DNA from: Punica granatum
Taxonomy: Eukaryota; Streptophyta; Magnoliopsida; Myrtales; Lythraceae
Direction of reading: 5' to 3'
Assembly: GCF_007655135.1 (NCBI RefSeq)
Contig: NC_045127.1
Location: 24,904,199-24,968,198, forward strand
DNA length: 64,000 bases
Shown: positions 1 to 12,358 of the stretch, in pieces
Position numbering within the stretch: the first letter of the stretch is position 1
How the letters are laid out: each line of letters begins with the position of its first letter
Program-made: the position numbers and the translations under genes
The notes under the pieces: generated by a model
Database searches by the model: none
What the model was told of the DNA's origin: nothing
Seen by the model: the letters and a program-made list of their open reading frames with translations, nothing else

Positions 1-1627
1 GAACGCTCCTGGTCATCCTCGACAAGAACAGGCACTTTCCACAACAAGCACCAGGAAAACCTCGATCACACACTCCCTAGGGCAATTCTATATTTTCTTA
101 GACAATAGGGAAATGCATCTGTAAAAGCTTGCAAGGACAAAATTCCAAGAAAAGCCAGCCCTCACAAAATAGGGCTAGGGCAGCAACAAGCAACAAGTCT
201 CCACGAGGCGAACCACACCAAAACGCCTTGGCAATGCAAAGTTGAGGAGTTTCAAACAAAGACACGGGGAACAAAATAAACCCCAACTGTAAGAAGAAAA
301 CCAGAGCGAAAAGAAGCAGGACAAACCCGCCAATGAAGAGAGTGAGAAAAGAAGTGGGAAAAACCCGCTAACATGCAAAACAAGGCAACGTCGACGTTCA
401 CTAAAAGCACCGGCACAACCAATCCAAAAGAAATCAATAAACCCTGACGAAAAGGGGAGCAGCAAACGCAACTCCGCAACGGAGACAAAGCACAATGCAT
501 TCGGAGGTTGAATCATTTGAACCCTTCGCCCTTGTAAACTCGAGAGACTAAAAAATCGAGCTTGCTAGGTCGAAAACCTTTTAGGGGGCGGCCTAGGCAA
601 AAGGCAGGGCAAAAGAGAAGCACGACCGGAAACCCCTTTAGGGCGGCCGTGGCAAAAGGATAGGTCATCCCCTTTAGGTTGAGAGGTGCGGCTCCGAGAT
701 GGGCGACCGTAGCAAAAGGAGAGCAAAACGAGAGATAAATAAAATGACCCCCTAGCCCCTTACACATCATGCGGACTAGTGATCTCCAAAGGAAGTGGTC
801 AGGTTATCTTCTCCAACACGATCCCTGATCGGTTCTCCTATACAGTCCAACGCGAATTCTTTCTCAAGCGCAGTGGGTAACCAAGCACGCCATCCAAGTA
901 GTCTGGGACATCCTACACAACAGAAAGATAGAAAGGAGGAAAATGGGGGTACATCTCACTGCAAGCGTGAACCTGTGTATCCTTGTAGCCTGGGGCAACG
1001 TGCTCCCCAAGCTTTCTCTTTTCTCTTTGTCAAATTCATAACTCTAAGCGGGTCATAGCCACACTTCAATCGACTACCACAGAGCCAAGATCCCAAACAT
1101 TCCTCTCCAGGGGTCTAGTCATAACGCTTTGGAAATGGCCAGACCGAGTCTGACCAAATCTGGACAAAAATCTCCCAAGCGGGTTACAAATGCAGCCGCC
1201 CTACAGTACCCTATTGAAAAGGGTTCAAAGCCGATGGACGCGTCAAACAACCGATAGAGCTCCTAGGGCATTGTCGGGGAAGTCTCGATATGCCCATGCA
1301 TGGCTAACGGGAGCCTCTAGAAGCCTCGCATCTTGGCCTCCAAGAACGGAACCCATCTGCACTGTCAAAGCAAAATTCTTCACAGGTTGCTCAGGCGATC
1401 CGAAACTGAAGATATGTGCGTCACAATGACGCTCTTTTTGGTGCTCACCCATGCCTATCACTTGTTAGTATTTTTCACATGATCTACTAGTAATGTCAGG
1501 ATCACAGGTAGCACAAGCAAGCAAGAACTACGATAGACTTTGATCCCTTGCCTAATAGGGTACGTAGGCGCTCCTCCCTAGAGCTCGAGTTTCGCAGTAC
1601 AAGATGTCGACTCCCAGAGAACTTCTT
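1..1627 (+). mobile_element. E3 Tat/Ogre-like element, 3' noncoding internal part (left piece)
   Basis: This stretch has no convincing coding sequence. Around 555-730 it carries short blocks (GGCCTAGGCAAAAG, CTAGGTCGAAAACC) whose reverse complements lie just past the integrase stop of E1 (about 42160-42310) and E2 (about 62440-62590). That places it between pol and the 3' LTR of a plus-strand Tat element. It continues at 7428 once the solo LTR between is removed. The first 500 bases match nothing I recognise; the pol end must lie left of the window. Small open frames here show no domain. Confidence 0.65.
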
Positions 1628-1632
1628 GCAGG

Positions 1633-4600
1633 TGTACGGACCCGAATGTGGACTCTCGTTGGGGCCTGCATCGCGCTCTTTTGGATCGCGCGGCTTGGGA
1701 GTGTCCACCTTCCCGGGGATGCTTGACGGACGCGCGTGAGAAGGAGTTGCCACTACCTGTTTACGACCCGAAGGTCGAGGGCCGGTAAGTTACCCGGGTC
1801 TAGGGGTAATGATACACCTAGTTTTGCTAAGGCATTAGTCATGTGCGGAACCGAAAATTTCGAATTCGGGGGTTCATGTTAAGTGTGGGCCTATATCCCA
1901 CACGCCCTTTTGGTACTCTGGTTTGCTAAACTTGTATGTTTTAATTTGTCGCATGGATTAGGCTGTGCTCGGCTCACACGTTTTGACACCGGAAATTCGG
2001 TGAATTAAACGATGTCGGTTGTGAAGCCGAGAGAGAAGTAAATTTGCATGTCGGGGAATTGGCTCACAATCTTGCATTACAGTTCATCAAACCATGACGG
2101 TTCAATCCCTGCGTGAACCAGAACCGCGAGATCTTGGATTTACTTTCCTTTGGGCAAGCATGAAACCGATTCGAATGATTCGACTCTCGGACCGTTTGCC
2201 TACCGATTGAGATTCTTACAAATTGAATGTACAAAATAAAATCCTTACAATGCTCTCAAAATACAACAAATTACAAATGGCAAATGGTCAAATCCCAGTC
2301 AGTTTGCTTTCGGTTATTATTTCGCTCAGACTCGCCATGAATTTAGGGAAACAACGAAAAACTGAAATTCAAGCGCTCTTAGTGAATGGGGCATTGGATC
2401 CCGTGATCGATGGTTAGGGCGTTCAACCCTAAGTGCAATGCGTCCTATGGGTCGAGCTCGACTCGCATGGACAAGCAATAGCAGAAAAGTAACAAACAAC
2501 ATGCAGATTACAGACAATGTGTTTGTTATTGCCACTTTTACGTGAATTAACAAATTATTAACCCCGGGGTATTTTGCAAGCAAATGCCATATGCTAAACA
2601 AGCAATCGTGCAAAACGTTTTGCATTCGGCTTTGCTTTGAGAACTTGACAAATAGAGTCAAGTCTCGTGTGTGTGGATTGCTTTTACAGTTGTTCTGTAT
2701 TGTGACACTGAATTATCACTGAATTAGCCAAACTTGTATTTTGACTCTAGATTTGGAACCTAGAGTTCCCCTAACCATTGTCTAATGTTTGGTTAGGTCA
2801 AGTGAATGATTAATCAGCATTTTGCATGTTTTGTGACAGAGATAACCGTTCTAGTTACCCGAGTCTACTTTAGGATGACAGAAACTCATCAGTGGATAAG
2901 AAAAGGCTTTGCAGATGAACCTGCACCTGAACAGGTAGCCTATTCTTATCCTGATACCGTAGTGTTTCTGTCAAGCTAACCCTAGGGGTGTCGCTAAATT
3001 GTGAAAAGATGATTCTACCCTTTATTTGAAAATTATTTTCAGAAAAGGGAAACATCGCAGTACGGGCCACCTCGGCCTGTAGCCGGTGTTGACCAATTCC
3101 CTGGATCATCCAGGGTTGTGCAAGAACCCCGAAAAAGCCAAAGAACTGGTCGATCTAACCGGAAGTGATCTAAAAAGATCTTCTGTATCCTGACCTGAGT
3201 TACCTGAAATCAAGTAAAACTCAAGTTGAGACACACAAGTTCTTCCTAGACGTCCATGCTACATCGGGATTTTGGAAATGCGAGTTTTGAAAAAAGGCAT
3301 TAACGTCATTTGACAACTCATCGACGCAAGTTATCAGTTAATTATCAATTCATGCAAACTTATCAGTGCCAAGTGGGTTTAATCATGTGAGCGTCCCGAT
3401 TAACCCGTTTGTGAATTTATAGCTTAAAATTAAATGCCGAATGTAGTAAATGTTCGGGTTACAGACAATCAGACAAATCATGAATTGATCCACTGAATAA
3501 AGTCTGAGTACCTAAAAAGTTTAATTTAATGAAAACGATTCATGACACGATGACCAAGACGTGTCCAGGAAGGTTGAGAATAATTTGGTCAAAAATGACC
3601 AAAATACCCTCGAAACCCAAATGTCCCCGAAAGAGTCATCGATACATGAATCCATGCATTTTGTTTGGAAAACGACATTCTGAAAGGAATTTTAAAGCGG
3701 GATTTGCAATGATATTGAAATTGCAATTTTTGCACAAAATCCGAGAAATGGATTTTATTGAGGTAAAGAGACCGTTCTTGACCCGAATAAGGTCAAAGAA
3801 CTCTCGGCTCTTTCCTCTTGGGAATAGCCGTGGGTTTTCTTGACTCGTTTCGGGGTTTCAAGTGGTCTCTTTAACCCGATTTCGACTATTTCTCGCTTGC
3901 TCAAACATTAAACACAATAAATAACATGATTTTTGCAAAGTCGGTATCGCCATAATATCGAAAAGCGCATATAAACATATAAACACGCACAAACATGTTA
4001 TTTACGGAATCAATAAAACGATATCAACTAGGGGTGATCGGTTCTGGTTACCCTATATTTTTTATAATATTCGGACCCTACCCTATAAGGGACAGGTTCC
4101 AAGATTTTGGAACCGGACCCTACCCTGTTGAATCATGGAACCAGAATCTACCCGGAACCTGTATTATACCATAGGTTCCGGGTACCCTGTTGGAACCTGT
4201 AAATTTTTTCCTCTCGCTAAATAAAATCGAAAATATCACATGCATAATCAGTAATCATGCCAAATAGATTATCAACAAAATTTAGATTAATCCACAACAA
4301 TGAAATAATAATGTCTCTTCAATCCATCGACAAAATTGAACATCTACAAAGTGTCTATATTTTGATTCATTAGATGAGATATTAACTTTACTCTTTCTTC
4401 TTCTTTTTTTTAATAAATAACCGGTTCCGAGTACCCTGTAGGCAGGAACCGAAACCGATTTTCACAGGTTCCTAATTTTAATACCCGGAACCTACCATAT
4501 TTTCAATATGAGCTACCCAGACCCTACCCGTTAAGGTAGGTTCCAACCGGTTCCGGGTATACCCGGTATCCGTGCACACCCCTAATATCGACTTCATGGA

Positions 4601-7422
4601 TGCGGAAAAACATAAAACTCGGGAAATGACTTAAGTCGAGGCAATGAGGTTGGTCATGGCCTAGAAAAATCAAGAAGAACTCTCGGGTACTTTTCCAAAA
4701 GTTAAGCCGAGAGCTCCTTTGGTCATTCCGAGCCAAATCGATCTCCTCGACTCCGATTTAAACCCGTTCCCAACATGAATGACATATTAAACGATTAAGA
4801 CATGCATGACATAACGTAAAAAAGCATAAAAATGTAAACTTTGCATGTAAATCGGTCTCGAACTGCCTTACAACCCCACAAACGCAAAGATAATGTAAAA
4901 GTCTTAACTTCTCCAAGTCGAGAATGGTTATACCTAGCCTCGAGGGTCGAGGACAAGTCGGTAAAACGGCTGGAAAAGGCTTGCTGGAAAATCGGATCCT
5001 GGGTGGTACTGTTCACCCGAGAATGCACCCGATTTTGGCTAGCTTGCACCGGTGGCTCGGGATGGTTTCACGAGCTGGCCCGGCTTGGGACACCTCTCAA
5101 GGGGGTGCTAGAGGTGCCTATAGGTGGCCCGTGGTGTGCGGGAACCTGCGTTAACTTGAAAAGGTAAGAAAACCTAATAAGCTCAAAACTGTCTTTTTAG
5201 ATCCGGTTTGGAAAAGCTTGAGTTTGAATGGGTTTGAATGGGTTGCTTGATGGATCCCTCCTCCTGGAAGACCCTTGGGAAGTGTATGAGGATATGAATG
5301 AGTTAAATTTCCAACAATGGTCCGTTTTAAGATTTGGCACGGCGCACAAGTCTGCTGCCACCCGGCATCCGAATCTGGACAGATTCTGGACCGGTACTGA
5401 CCACACCTAATTCGGGCTGTTGGAGGCTTCAAACTTAAAATCTAAGCTCATAAATGGATAGAGAGGGTCAAAAACATGTGGGATATGAAGTTTGGTGAAA
5501 TTTGGATTTAAGCCGGGATGGATTCCGACTTAAGTCTTGAGGGTTTTGCTTGGTTTTTGGCTTGAGGATGCTGGCTGCGGTTTTGCTGAACTTTTTGAGA
5601 GGTTGAGAGCATTTGTTTGAGTGAAAAATGCTAGAGAGAGAGTGCTTGAAGGTAAGTCATTAGCTTAATCACTTTAGAGCAATATATAAGCAAAGTTAAT
5701 GAGCAATTAAGCAAAAGAAAATGCCCTTAACCCCTTGGATTAAGCTTGGGCGGTTTGATTAAGGAAATATCAAGCCTCATCTTCTTCCATTGCATTAATG
5801 AAGAAGAGATAAGAGCATTGATGAGCATTGATGAAGATGGAGTGTTGTCTTCAAATTGTAGGCTTGATATTTTCCTAAGAGGATGCAAGTTGCATGGAGA
5901 AGATGACAAGGAGATGAGGGTGAATGTGGACCATGCAATCTTGATGAAGAAGAGCAAGAAGCATTGATGAGCATTGATGAAACCTTGAGTGTTGTCTTAG
6001 AAGACTTAGAGATATTTTCATGCAAGTGTGCAAGAGAAGCTTGGGGTGGACGGCTTGGCAAGGGAAGAGTTGCCCTTGCGCAATTCATGGGTCCCATGGC
6101 CGAAGAGGAGAAACCGAAAAAAAGCTCGTGTCTCGATTAATTGCGTATTCGAAGCTCATGGTTCGAATTGAACGTCGAATTGTCGATATACGTGAAAAAA
6201 CGGATTTAATGAGCCCAAGATTGGCACTTTTCGTGGAAAAATGCCAAAGGTCTGTATGAGGCTCGGAAGCCGGTTTTGCTCATTTTAAGCACTCACAGCG
6301 AAGTTGTCCGCTTCTGACAGCATATCTTGTGTCTGCATCTCACGTTGGTCATTTTGACATAAATTGTCAAATAACATGGACAACTGACCCTTAAGCCGGT
6401 AATGCAAATGTGGAACCGGAGATGTCCTAGGAGGCCGAAACTGGATTTCTCAGATTGCTTTCTGAGTTGCTTGGGCGATCTGAAGATCACTGTGATCTCT
6501 GTTTGTCGAGATTGGACCTCTAAGGATATGAAAAGTGCATCTTAGACCCCTTTAAAGCACTGCTCGGGAGGTATAGATGAGTTGTGCAGTTCAGTCCGAC
6601 GATTTCACATTGAGCCTTGGGGTGTGTAGCACTATGTAGGGCTGGCATCCGGCGTCAAGTTTCCGTAAAAAGGACCCATTTCCACTGAAAATGGTCATTT
6701 ATGCTCCTCAGAGGTTACTCGGGAAACTGAGAAAGGTTCTACTGTCTGTTTTGCCCAATTGTGGATGTTCGCTAGAGTTTTCAGGGCAATGAAGTTCGAA
6801 CTTCGTTTGCCGTAATTCCGTCTGACTAGTCTCCGGTTATGCATTTTCGAAGAGGGGTATACCCATTTTGTCACTCTGAAGACATTCGAAGTGTCTGTGT
6901 GGTTTTCAAGAGACAATCTGAAGCACTGCTCATGCTCTGTATGCTTGTGGAGCATAGCCATATCTAACATTTGGAATTGACTTTTCTCCGGGAAACTGGC
7001 ATTTTTGGACTTCCACCGAAAAGTTGTCTGTATACAAAAGGTTGTTCTGTATAGAGCAAATGATTTGTAAAATGCTTTTGAAGACACTTTTCATCTGTTT
7101 GGCACTAATGTGGATTTTTGAAGTCCAATATTGGCTATCTTCCGACGGTCGAGCGAACTATCGGAAAATAGGACTGTTCATGTGATATACTAAAAATGCC
7201 GGTTTTGGATATTGTTGAGCTCTCTAGTCGCTCTGTTGCCTTTCGATGACCGCGAGGATTCTTCTGTCATATGGACATGTCATCTACTTAATTTTGTTGA
7301 CTCGAGGATGAATAGTGATTTCTTGCTCTGTCGAGCCTTCTTCTGTATTCCTGCTCGAGTCGTGGCCTGAATTGTTGCTGATACTGTTGTTTGGATTGAT
7401 GAGCCAAAATGGGGTGCTGACT
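1633..7422 (-). mobile_element. Solo LTR of a Tat/Ogre-family element (TSD GCAGG)
   Basis: The left end reads TGTACGGACCCG and the right end TGGGGTGCTGAC, the same ends as the E2 LTR at 56300-60837 and, inverted, as the E3 3' LTR. The 5-bp target duplication GCAGG lies at 1628-1632 and 7423-7427, and neither side has a PBS or PPT. It is therefore a solo LTR left by LTR-LTR recombination. The last base of the LTR is changed (ACA to ACT). Without the 556-bp hAT insertion and its duplicated 8 bp it is about 5.2 kb, longer than the 4.5-kb E2 LTR because of internal indels. The orientation is minus. Open frames inside are not conserved between family members. Confidence 0.85.
4029..4584. mobile_element. 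Non-autonomous hAT-type element inside the solo LTR
   Basis: A 556-bp insert starts with TAGGGGTG and ends with CACCCCTA. It is flanked by an 8-bp target duplication, ATATCAAC at 4021-4028 and ATATCGAC at 4585-4592 (one mismatch). The related E2 LTR (about 58270-58300) reads through this site without an insert. 8-bp TSDs and TAGGGGTG-like ends are typical of hAT elements. The interior is rich in repeated GGTTCCGGGTA-type motifs in both orientations and has no transposase, so it depends on a transposase elsewhere. Confidence 0.8.
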
Positions 7423-7550
7423 GCAGGTCAAAGCATGATCGCCCAAGCAGCAAAGCCAACCTTCAGCAAGGCGCAACTGTTCCAGCAACAACGTCGGTCT
7501 CTGACGAATCAGAATTCTTGGGGCAGCATCCGCCCCACTCCATTGCTTTC

Positions 7551-7826
7551 GGGTTTCACACCCACACCACTGCAGTCAGGGTTTCACACCCGCTATATTG
7601 CATTCGGGTTTCACACCCAGGATTTCACACCCACACCACTACATTCGGTTTTCACACTCGTTCTATTGCATTCGAGTTTCACACCTAGGGTTTCACACCT
7701 ACATCACTGCAATCAGGGTTTCACACCCGCTCCACTACATTCGGGTTTCACACTCAGGGTTTTACACCCACACCACTGCAGTTAGGGTTTCACACCCACT
7801 TCACTGCTTTCAGGGTTTCAAACCCA
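7551..7826 (+). repeat. Tandem array, 27-28 bp unit with 69-bp higher-order period
   Basis: The motif GGGTTTCACACCC recurs at 7551, 7579, 7606, 7620, 7647, 7674, 7688, 7716, 7743, 7757, 7785 and 7813. Spacings run 28, 27, 14, 27, 27, 14, 28, 27, 14, 28, 28, so two full units plus a half unit form a 68-69 bp higher-order repeat. It lies in the E3 3' noncoding region. Confidence 0.85.
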
Positions 7827-7849
7827 TTTTCACTTATTTCAACGTTTTT

Positions 7850-8080
7850 ACGCACGCACTTTATTTTATGCATGCACTTTACTTTATACAAGCACTTTAC
7901 TTCATGCACACACTTTATGCATGCACTTTCAAGCTCCGCTTCGCACTTTCAATTAATCTCTGCATTTTCAATTAAGCTCCGCACTTTTCATTAAGCGATG
8001 CACTTTTTCATTAAGCAAGTACATTTTCATTAAGCAAGTACATTTTCTTTAAGCAATGCACTTTTCTTTAAGCAATGCAT
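7850..8080 (+). repeat. Degenerate tandem array of about 20-bp unit
   Basis: Variants of TTAAGCAATGCACTTTTC and CATTAAGCAAGTACATTTTC recur with a step of about 20 bp. The left part, with TGCATGCACTTTA motifs, is more diverged. The motif TTAAGCAA also occurs inside the 58-bp array downstream, so the arrays seem to share an ancestral seed. Confidence 0.65.
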
Positions 8081-8241
8081 TTGTCGGGCAAGCGCTCGTG
8101 CATCATGCAACTCGTCATGCAAGCGCCCGCACTTCTTGTAAACTTATTGGGCAAGCGCCTGCATTTCTTGCAAATCCACTGGGCAAGCACCCGTGCCTCT
8201 TCCAAACCCGTCGGGCAAGCGTCTATACCTCTTGCAATGCA
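8081..8241 (+). repeat. Tandem array, 32-bp unit, about 5 copies
   Basis: GGGCAAGCGC-type starts followed by CTTCTTGCAAA recur every 32 bp, with five diverged copies. It is directly followed by the 58-bp array. Confidence 0.75.
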
Positions 8242-8647
8242 GCATTTACTTTAAGCAAGCACTCCCTTCTCTACTTTTCGGGCCCTGCCCGTTGATTATG
8301 CATTTACTTTAAGTAAGCACTCCCTTCTCTACTTTACGAGCCCTGCCCGTTGATTCTGCATTTACTTTAAGCAAGCATTCCCTTCTCTGCTTTTCTGGCC
8401 CTGTCCGTTGATTCTGCATTTACTTCAAGCAAATGCTCCCTTCTCTGCTTTTCGAGCCCTGCCTGTTGATTCTGCATTTACTTCAAGCAAACGCTCCCTT
8501 CTCTGCTTTTCGAGCCCTGCCCATTGATTCTACATTTACTTTAAGCAAGCGCTCCCTTCTCTGCTTTTCGAGCCCTGCCCGTTGATTCTGCATTTATTTT
8601 AAGCAAGCGCTCCCCTCTCTGCTTTTCGAGCCTTGCCCGTTGATTCT
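8242..8647 (+). repeat. Tandem array, exact 58-bp period, 7 copies
   Basis: Units begin GCATTTACTTTAAGCAAGC and contain CTCCCTTCTCTGCTTTTCG. Starts fall at 8242, 8300, 8358, 8416, 8474, 8532 and 8590, with the next partial at 8648: seven steps of exactly 58 bp and only point differences. Such regularity suggests recent expansion or homogenisation. There are no unique spacers, so it is not CRISPR-like. Confidence 0.9.
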
Positions 8648-8943
8648 ACATTTTCTTCATGTAAGCACTTTCAATCAAGCGATGCGTTTTCAATTAAACA
8701 TGCACTTTTCATAAGAACTTTTTCACGATGCATGCCACCTTTCCTTTTTGCTAATACTCTTTTATTTTCTGCAAGGCTCATTCATGATTCATTTTGCCTT
8801 GTTTATTTTTTTGTTAGGTACAATATTTCCCACATATCCAAAACAAAAGGAAGAATAGATCATTAGAAGCGCAAAATTGATCATTACTATCAAACTGGGG
8901 TGCTTCTGAAAGTCTTTGGCTGCATCCTCTACTCTAGCACGCA

Positions 8944-8960
8944 GTCAAAGAGGGGCAAGT
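8944..8960 (+). promoter_or_regulatory. E3 polypurine tract (plus-strand primer)
   Basis: GTCAAAGAGGGGCAAGT abuts the LTR start TGTCAGCACC at 8961. The same tract, inverted, lies next to the 3' LTRs of E2 (60838 on) and, as a variant, E1 (40694 on). It marks 8961 as the start of a 3' LTR and fixes the element's plus orientation. Confidence 0.8.
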
Positions 8961-11900
8961 TGTCAGCACCCCATTTTGGCTCACAAATTCAAGCAATGTC
9001 TATCAACAGCAATTTAGGCTATGACTTGAGCACTGATACGAAAGAAAGCTCGACAAAGCAACAAATTGCTAATCATTCTCAAGTCAATAGAGACAAGCAG
9101 ATGATTCAAGCACATGACAAAAGAACATACAGAATCATCCAGCGACATACAGAGCAAACAAGGAGCCTAGACAACATCTAAACCGGTGTTTTCATGATAC
9201 AACGCCGACATCGCTATTTTCCGCTAGTTCGCTCGACCTTCAGAAGATAGTCAATATTGGACTCCAAAAATCCCTTGTGGTGCCAAACAGATGAAAAGTG
9301 TCTGCAAACACATTTCGCAGATCATCTGCTCTATACATAGCAATTTTCTGAATACAGATAACTTTTCAATGGGAGTCCGAAAATGCCGATTCACTAGAGA
9401 AAAGTTAATACCCGATGTCATATACATTCACATCCAGCAATTATATAAAGCATGATCATTACTTCATATTGTCTCTCGGAAGTCACACAGACTCCTTGAA
9501 TGACTCTCGAGAGGCAGAACAAGTGTACATTTCATCGGAAAAGCATAACCAGAGACTGGTCTGACTAAACATCGGCAAAAGAAGTTAGTCATGCATTGCT
9601 CCAAAAACTACAGCGGACAGACGCAATTGGGCAAATCAAACTGCAGAATCCCTTTTAGTTTCCTGAATGACCTCCAAAGAGCATAAAAGACCGTTTTTAA
9701 CGGAAATTCATAACCTGGGGTCCTTTTCGCATAAACTTGACGTCAAATGGTTGGCCAATACATTGTCGTTTATCCCAAGGCTCAAATGTGAAATCCTCAG
9801 ACGGAATCCCACAATCCATCTAAACCCTCATAATAGTGTTTTAGGTTTCAGATGTAGTTTTTCAATCCTTCGAGGTCTGTTCTCAACGAACCAAGATCAC
9901 AGCGACCTTCGGATCATCTAAGAACTTAGAAGCATTCTGAGAAATTCAGCTTTTGACTCCTATGACGTCTCTGGCTTCACATTTGCAAAACTGCCTTATT
10001 AGTCAATTATTCAGTCTGATTGACAATACATGTCAAAATGACCAATTCGAAATATAGACACGAGATGCGCATTCAGAAACGGCTAACTTTGCTTTGATCG
10101 CCTGAAATGAACAAAACTGGCTTCCAAGCCCAAAAACCAAATGAGCATTCTTTTGGGTAAAATGGATGATTTTGGGCTCATCTGAACCGTTTCGCGCGCA
10201 CATTGACAATTCGATGTTCGTTTGAGCTACGAGCCTCGAACACGCAATCAATCGAGACCCTAACTTCATCCCGCCACTCCTCCAAGCCGTGTGGGATCCA
10301 CGGCATCTTCCTCCCCCTTGCCAAGACAAAGCTAGCCACCATTGCCCACTTGCATTGAAAATATCCTAAGTTTTTCACTTTTGCACTCTTCCATCAACAT
10401 CCTTCCATTAATGCCTTATCATATTCTTCCATCAACCCACTTACCATCTTATCTTCAAGACCCCAAATTCCCTAATCAAATTCGGCCAGCCACCTTTTAA
10501 GCTCTTAATCATCCATTAATCTTCATTTGCTTGCCCATTAACAGTCATATATAAGCCCTACTTGCAACTATCAACCGCACACACACATTTTCATCTTCTT
10601 CAAGCTCAAACACTCAAGCAAACACTCTCAAAACTCCAGCAAAAACCGCAGCTTCCATGGCAGCAAGCTCAGCAAACTCTAAGCATAAAACACTCAAGAC
10701 TAAAGTCGGGAATCCATTTCCAAGCTTAGATTTTTCTTTTGAATTCTCCAACCCATCGGAACAACCGATTCTTTCCCGGACAGTCCAATCGGGTCAATTC
10801 CTAACAGTCGGGTCTATCCATTCTGGGAAGTATTCTTTTTCTTACAATTTGGGTCGACCCGAGTCTTTTTTTTCCAAACGACTACCACAGCCACCTCCGG
10901 GGGTCTCATAGGAGTCGGGAGCCACTGACCATGCATAAAATTCCACCGGGAGCCACCGTGGTGACGTCCGACAAGAGAACTGCCCAGTCGGGTCTGTTTC
11001 CTGGACGTGCTCTGTTTTCCGTGATCTTTGCAAGGCTATACGGGTCAACTCGACAACTTTGGAACCAAACCACTACCATAGTCACCTTCGGGGGTCTTTT
11101 AGGAGTCAAAAGCCACCGACCTTGCAACAAAATACCATCGGGAGCCTCCAGGAGAGCCGTTTCTTTCCGGACTGCCAGTCGAGTTTGTTTTGACCCAGTC
11201 CGGTCTATTTATGTTTTGCTAACCCGATTTTACTATTGATTTCAAGAAAATCTACGCGTGTTCTCCTCCCTAAACCACCGTAGGGACGTTAAACGTCATC
11301 TTGGTTTTCCGGAAAAGTTGAGCATTCTCTGAGAAGCCGCCCGAGCTGTCCGAATCAACCCGTTTTCTCTCAGGTGCCCAGTCGAGTCTATTCAACAAAA
11401 CCAGCCCAAATCCGACCTCAACCCGACTCCTATTCACCAGACCCGACTTCCAATGGTCTCATCTCTTATCCCGGGACTAGGTATAATCATTCATGACTTA
11501 GAGGAGTCAGGACTTTTACCTCAAGAGGAAAGAGCAGAGAGTTCTTTGACCTCATTTGGGTCAAGAACGGTCTCTTTACCTCGATGAAATCCATTTCTCA
11601 GATTCTGTGCAATTGCAATTTCAATATCATCGCTAATCTCGTTTTAAAATTCCTTTTAGAATGTCATTTTCCAAACAAAATGCATTGATTCATGTATCGA
11701 TGACTCTTTCTGGGCCATTTGGGTTCCGAGGGTATTTTGGTCATTTTGACCAAATTATCCTCGAACTTCTTGGACTTGTTTTGGTCGCCGTGTCATGAAT
11801 CGTTTTCATTAAATTAATCTTTTTGGGTATTCAGACTTTTTTCAGTGGATCAATTCATGATCTGTCTGATTGTCTATAACCCGCACATTTACTGCATTCG

Positions 11901-12358
11901 GCAATAATCTACAAGCAATAAATCAACCAACAAGTTAATCGGGACGCTCACATAATTAGATCCACTTGGCACTGATAAGTTTGCATGCATTGGCAATTAA
12001 CTGATAACTCGCGTCGATGAGTTGTTAAATGACGTTAATGCCCTTTTCCAAATTCACATTTCTAAAAATCCTAAAACGCACGGTCCGATGTAGCATGGAC
12101 GTCTAGAAAGGACTTGTGTGTCTCAACTTGAGTTTTTACCTGATTTCAGGCAACTCAGGTTAGGATACATAAGATCTTTCTAGATCACTTCCGAGCAAAT
12201 TGACCGGTTCTTTGGCTTTTTCGGGGTTCTTGCGTAACCTTGGACGGTCTAGGGATTTGGTCGACACCGGTTACAGGCCGAGGTAGCTCGCACTGTGATG
12301 TTTCCCTTTTTCTGAAAACAATTTTCAAATAAATGGCAAAATCGTATTTCACAATTTA
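8961..12358 (+). mobile_element. E3 3' LTR, first part (before the CRM insertion)
   Basis: It begins TGTCAGCACCCCATTTTGG right after the PPT. It is the inverted counterpart of the solo LTR at 1633-7422 and of the E2 LTR. The sequence runs to ATTTA at 12354-12358, where the CRM element is inserted, and resumes at 18440. Together the two parts give an LTR of about 4.8 kb. An imperfect duplication with a period near 191 bp lies at about 10881-11260 (ACTACCACAG / ACTACCATAG blocks). No gene is encoded. Confidence 0.85.
12354..12358. repeat. Target site duplication ATTTA of the CRM element (left copy)
   Basis: ATTTA here and at 18440-18444 flank the CRM element. The inverted homologous stretch near 2990 has the uninterrupted site once (AATTTAGCGAC read inverted), confirming a simple 5-bp duplication. 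Confidence 0.9.

Larger units (their letters stand above)
7428..8960 (+). mobile_element. E3 3' noncoding region (right piece) with tandem arrays and PPT
   Basis: This is the continuation of E3 after the solo LTR. It consists almost wholly of short tandem repeats (listed separately) followed by about 80 bp closely matching the inverted sequence next to the E2 3' LTR (60838-60920): TTGGGGTGCTTCTGAA here reads CTGGGGTGCTTCTGAA. It then ends in the PPT. Frames open across the repeats (for example 7315-7785) exist only because the units lack stops; they are not genes. Confidence 0.75.

Noticed and set aside
7315..7975. Long plus-strand frames rich in GFTP and VSHP repeats
   Set aside because: They are translations of the 28-bp tandem array; they have no domain, and two frames are open for the same reason.
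8242..8647. Regular direct repeats resembling a CRISPR array
   Set aside because: There are no unique spacers between repeats, and the setting is a plant retrotransposon UTR.
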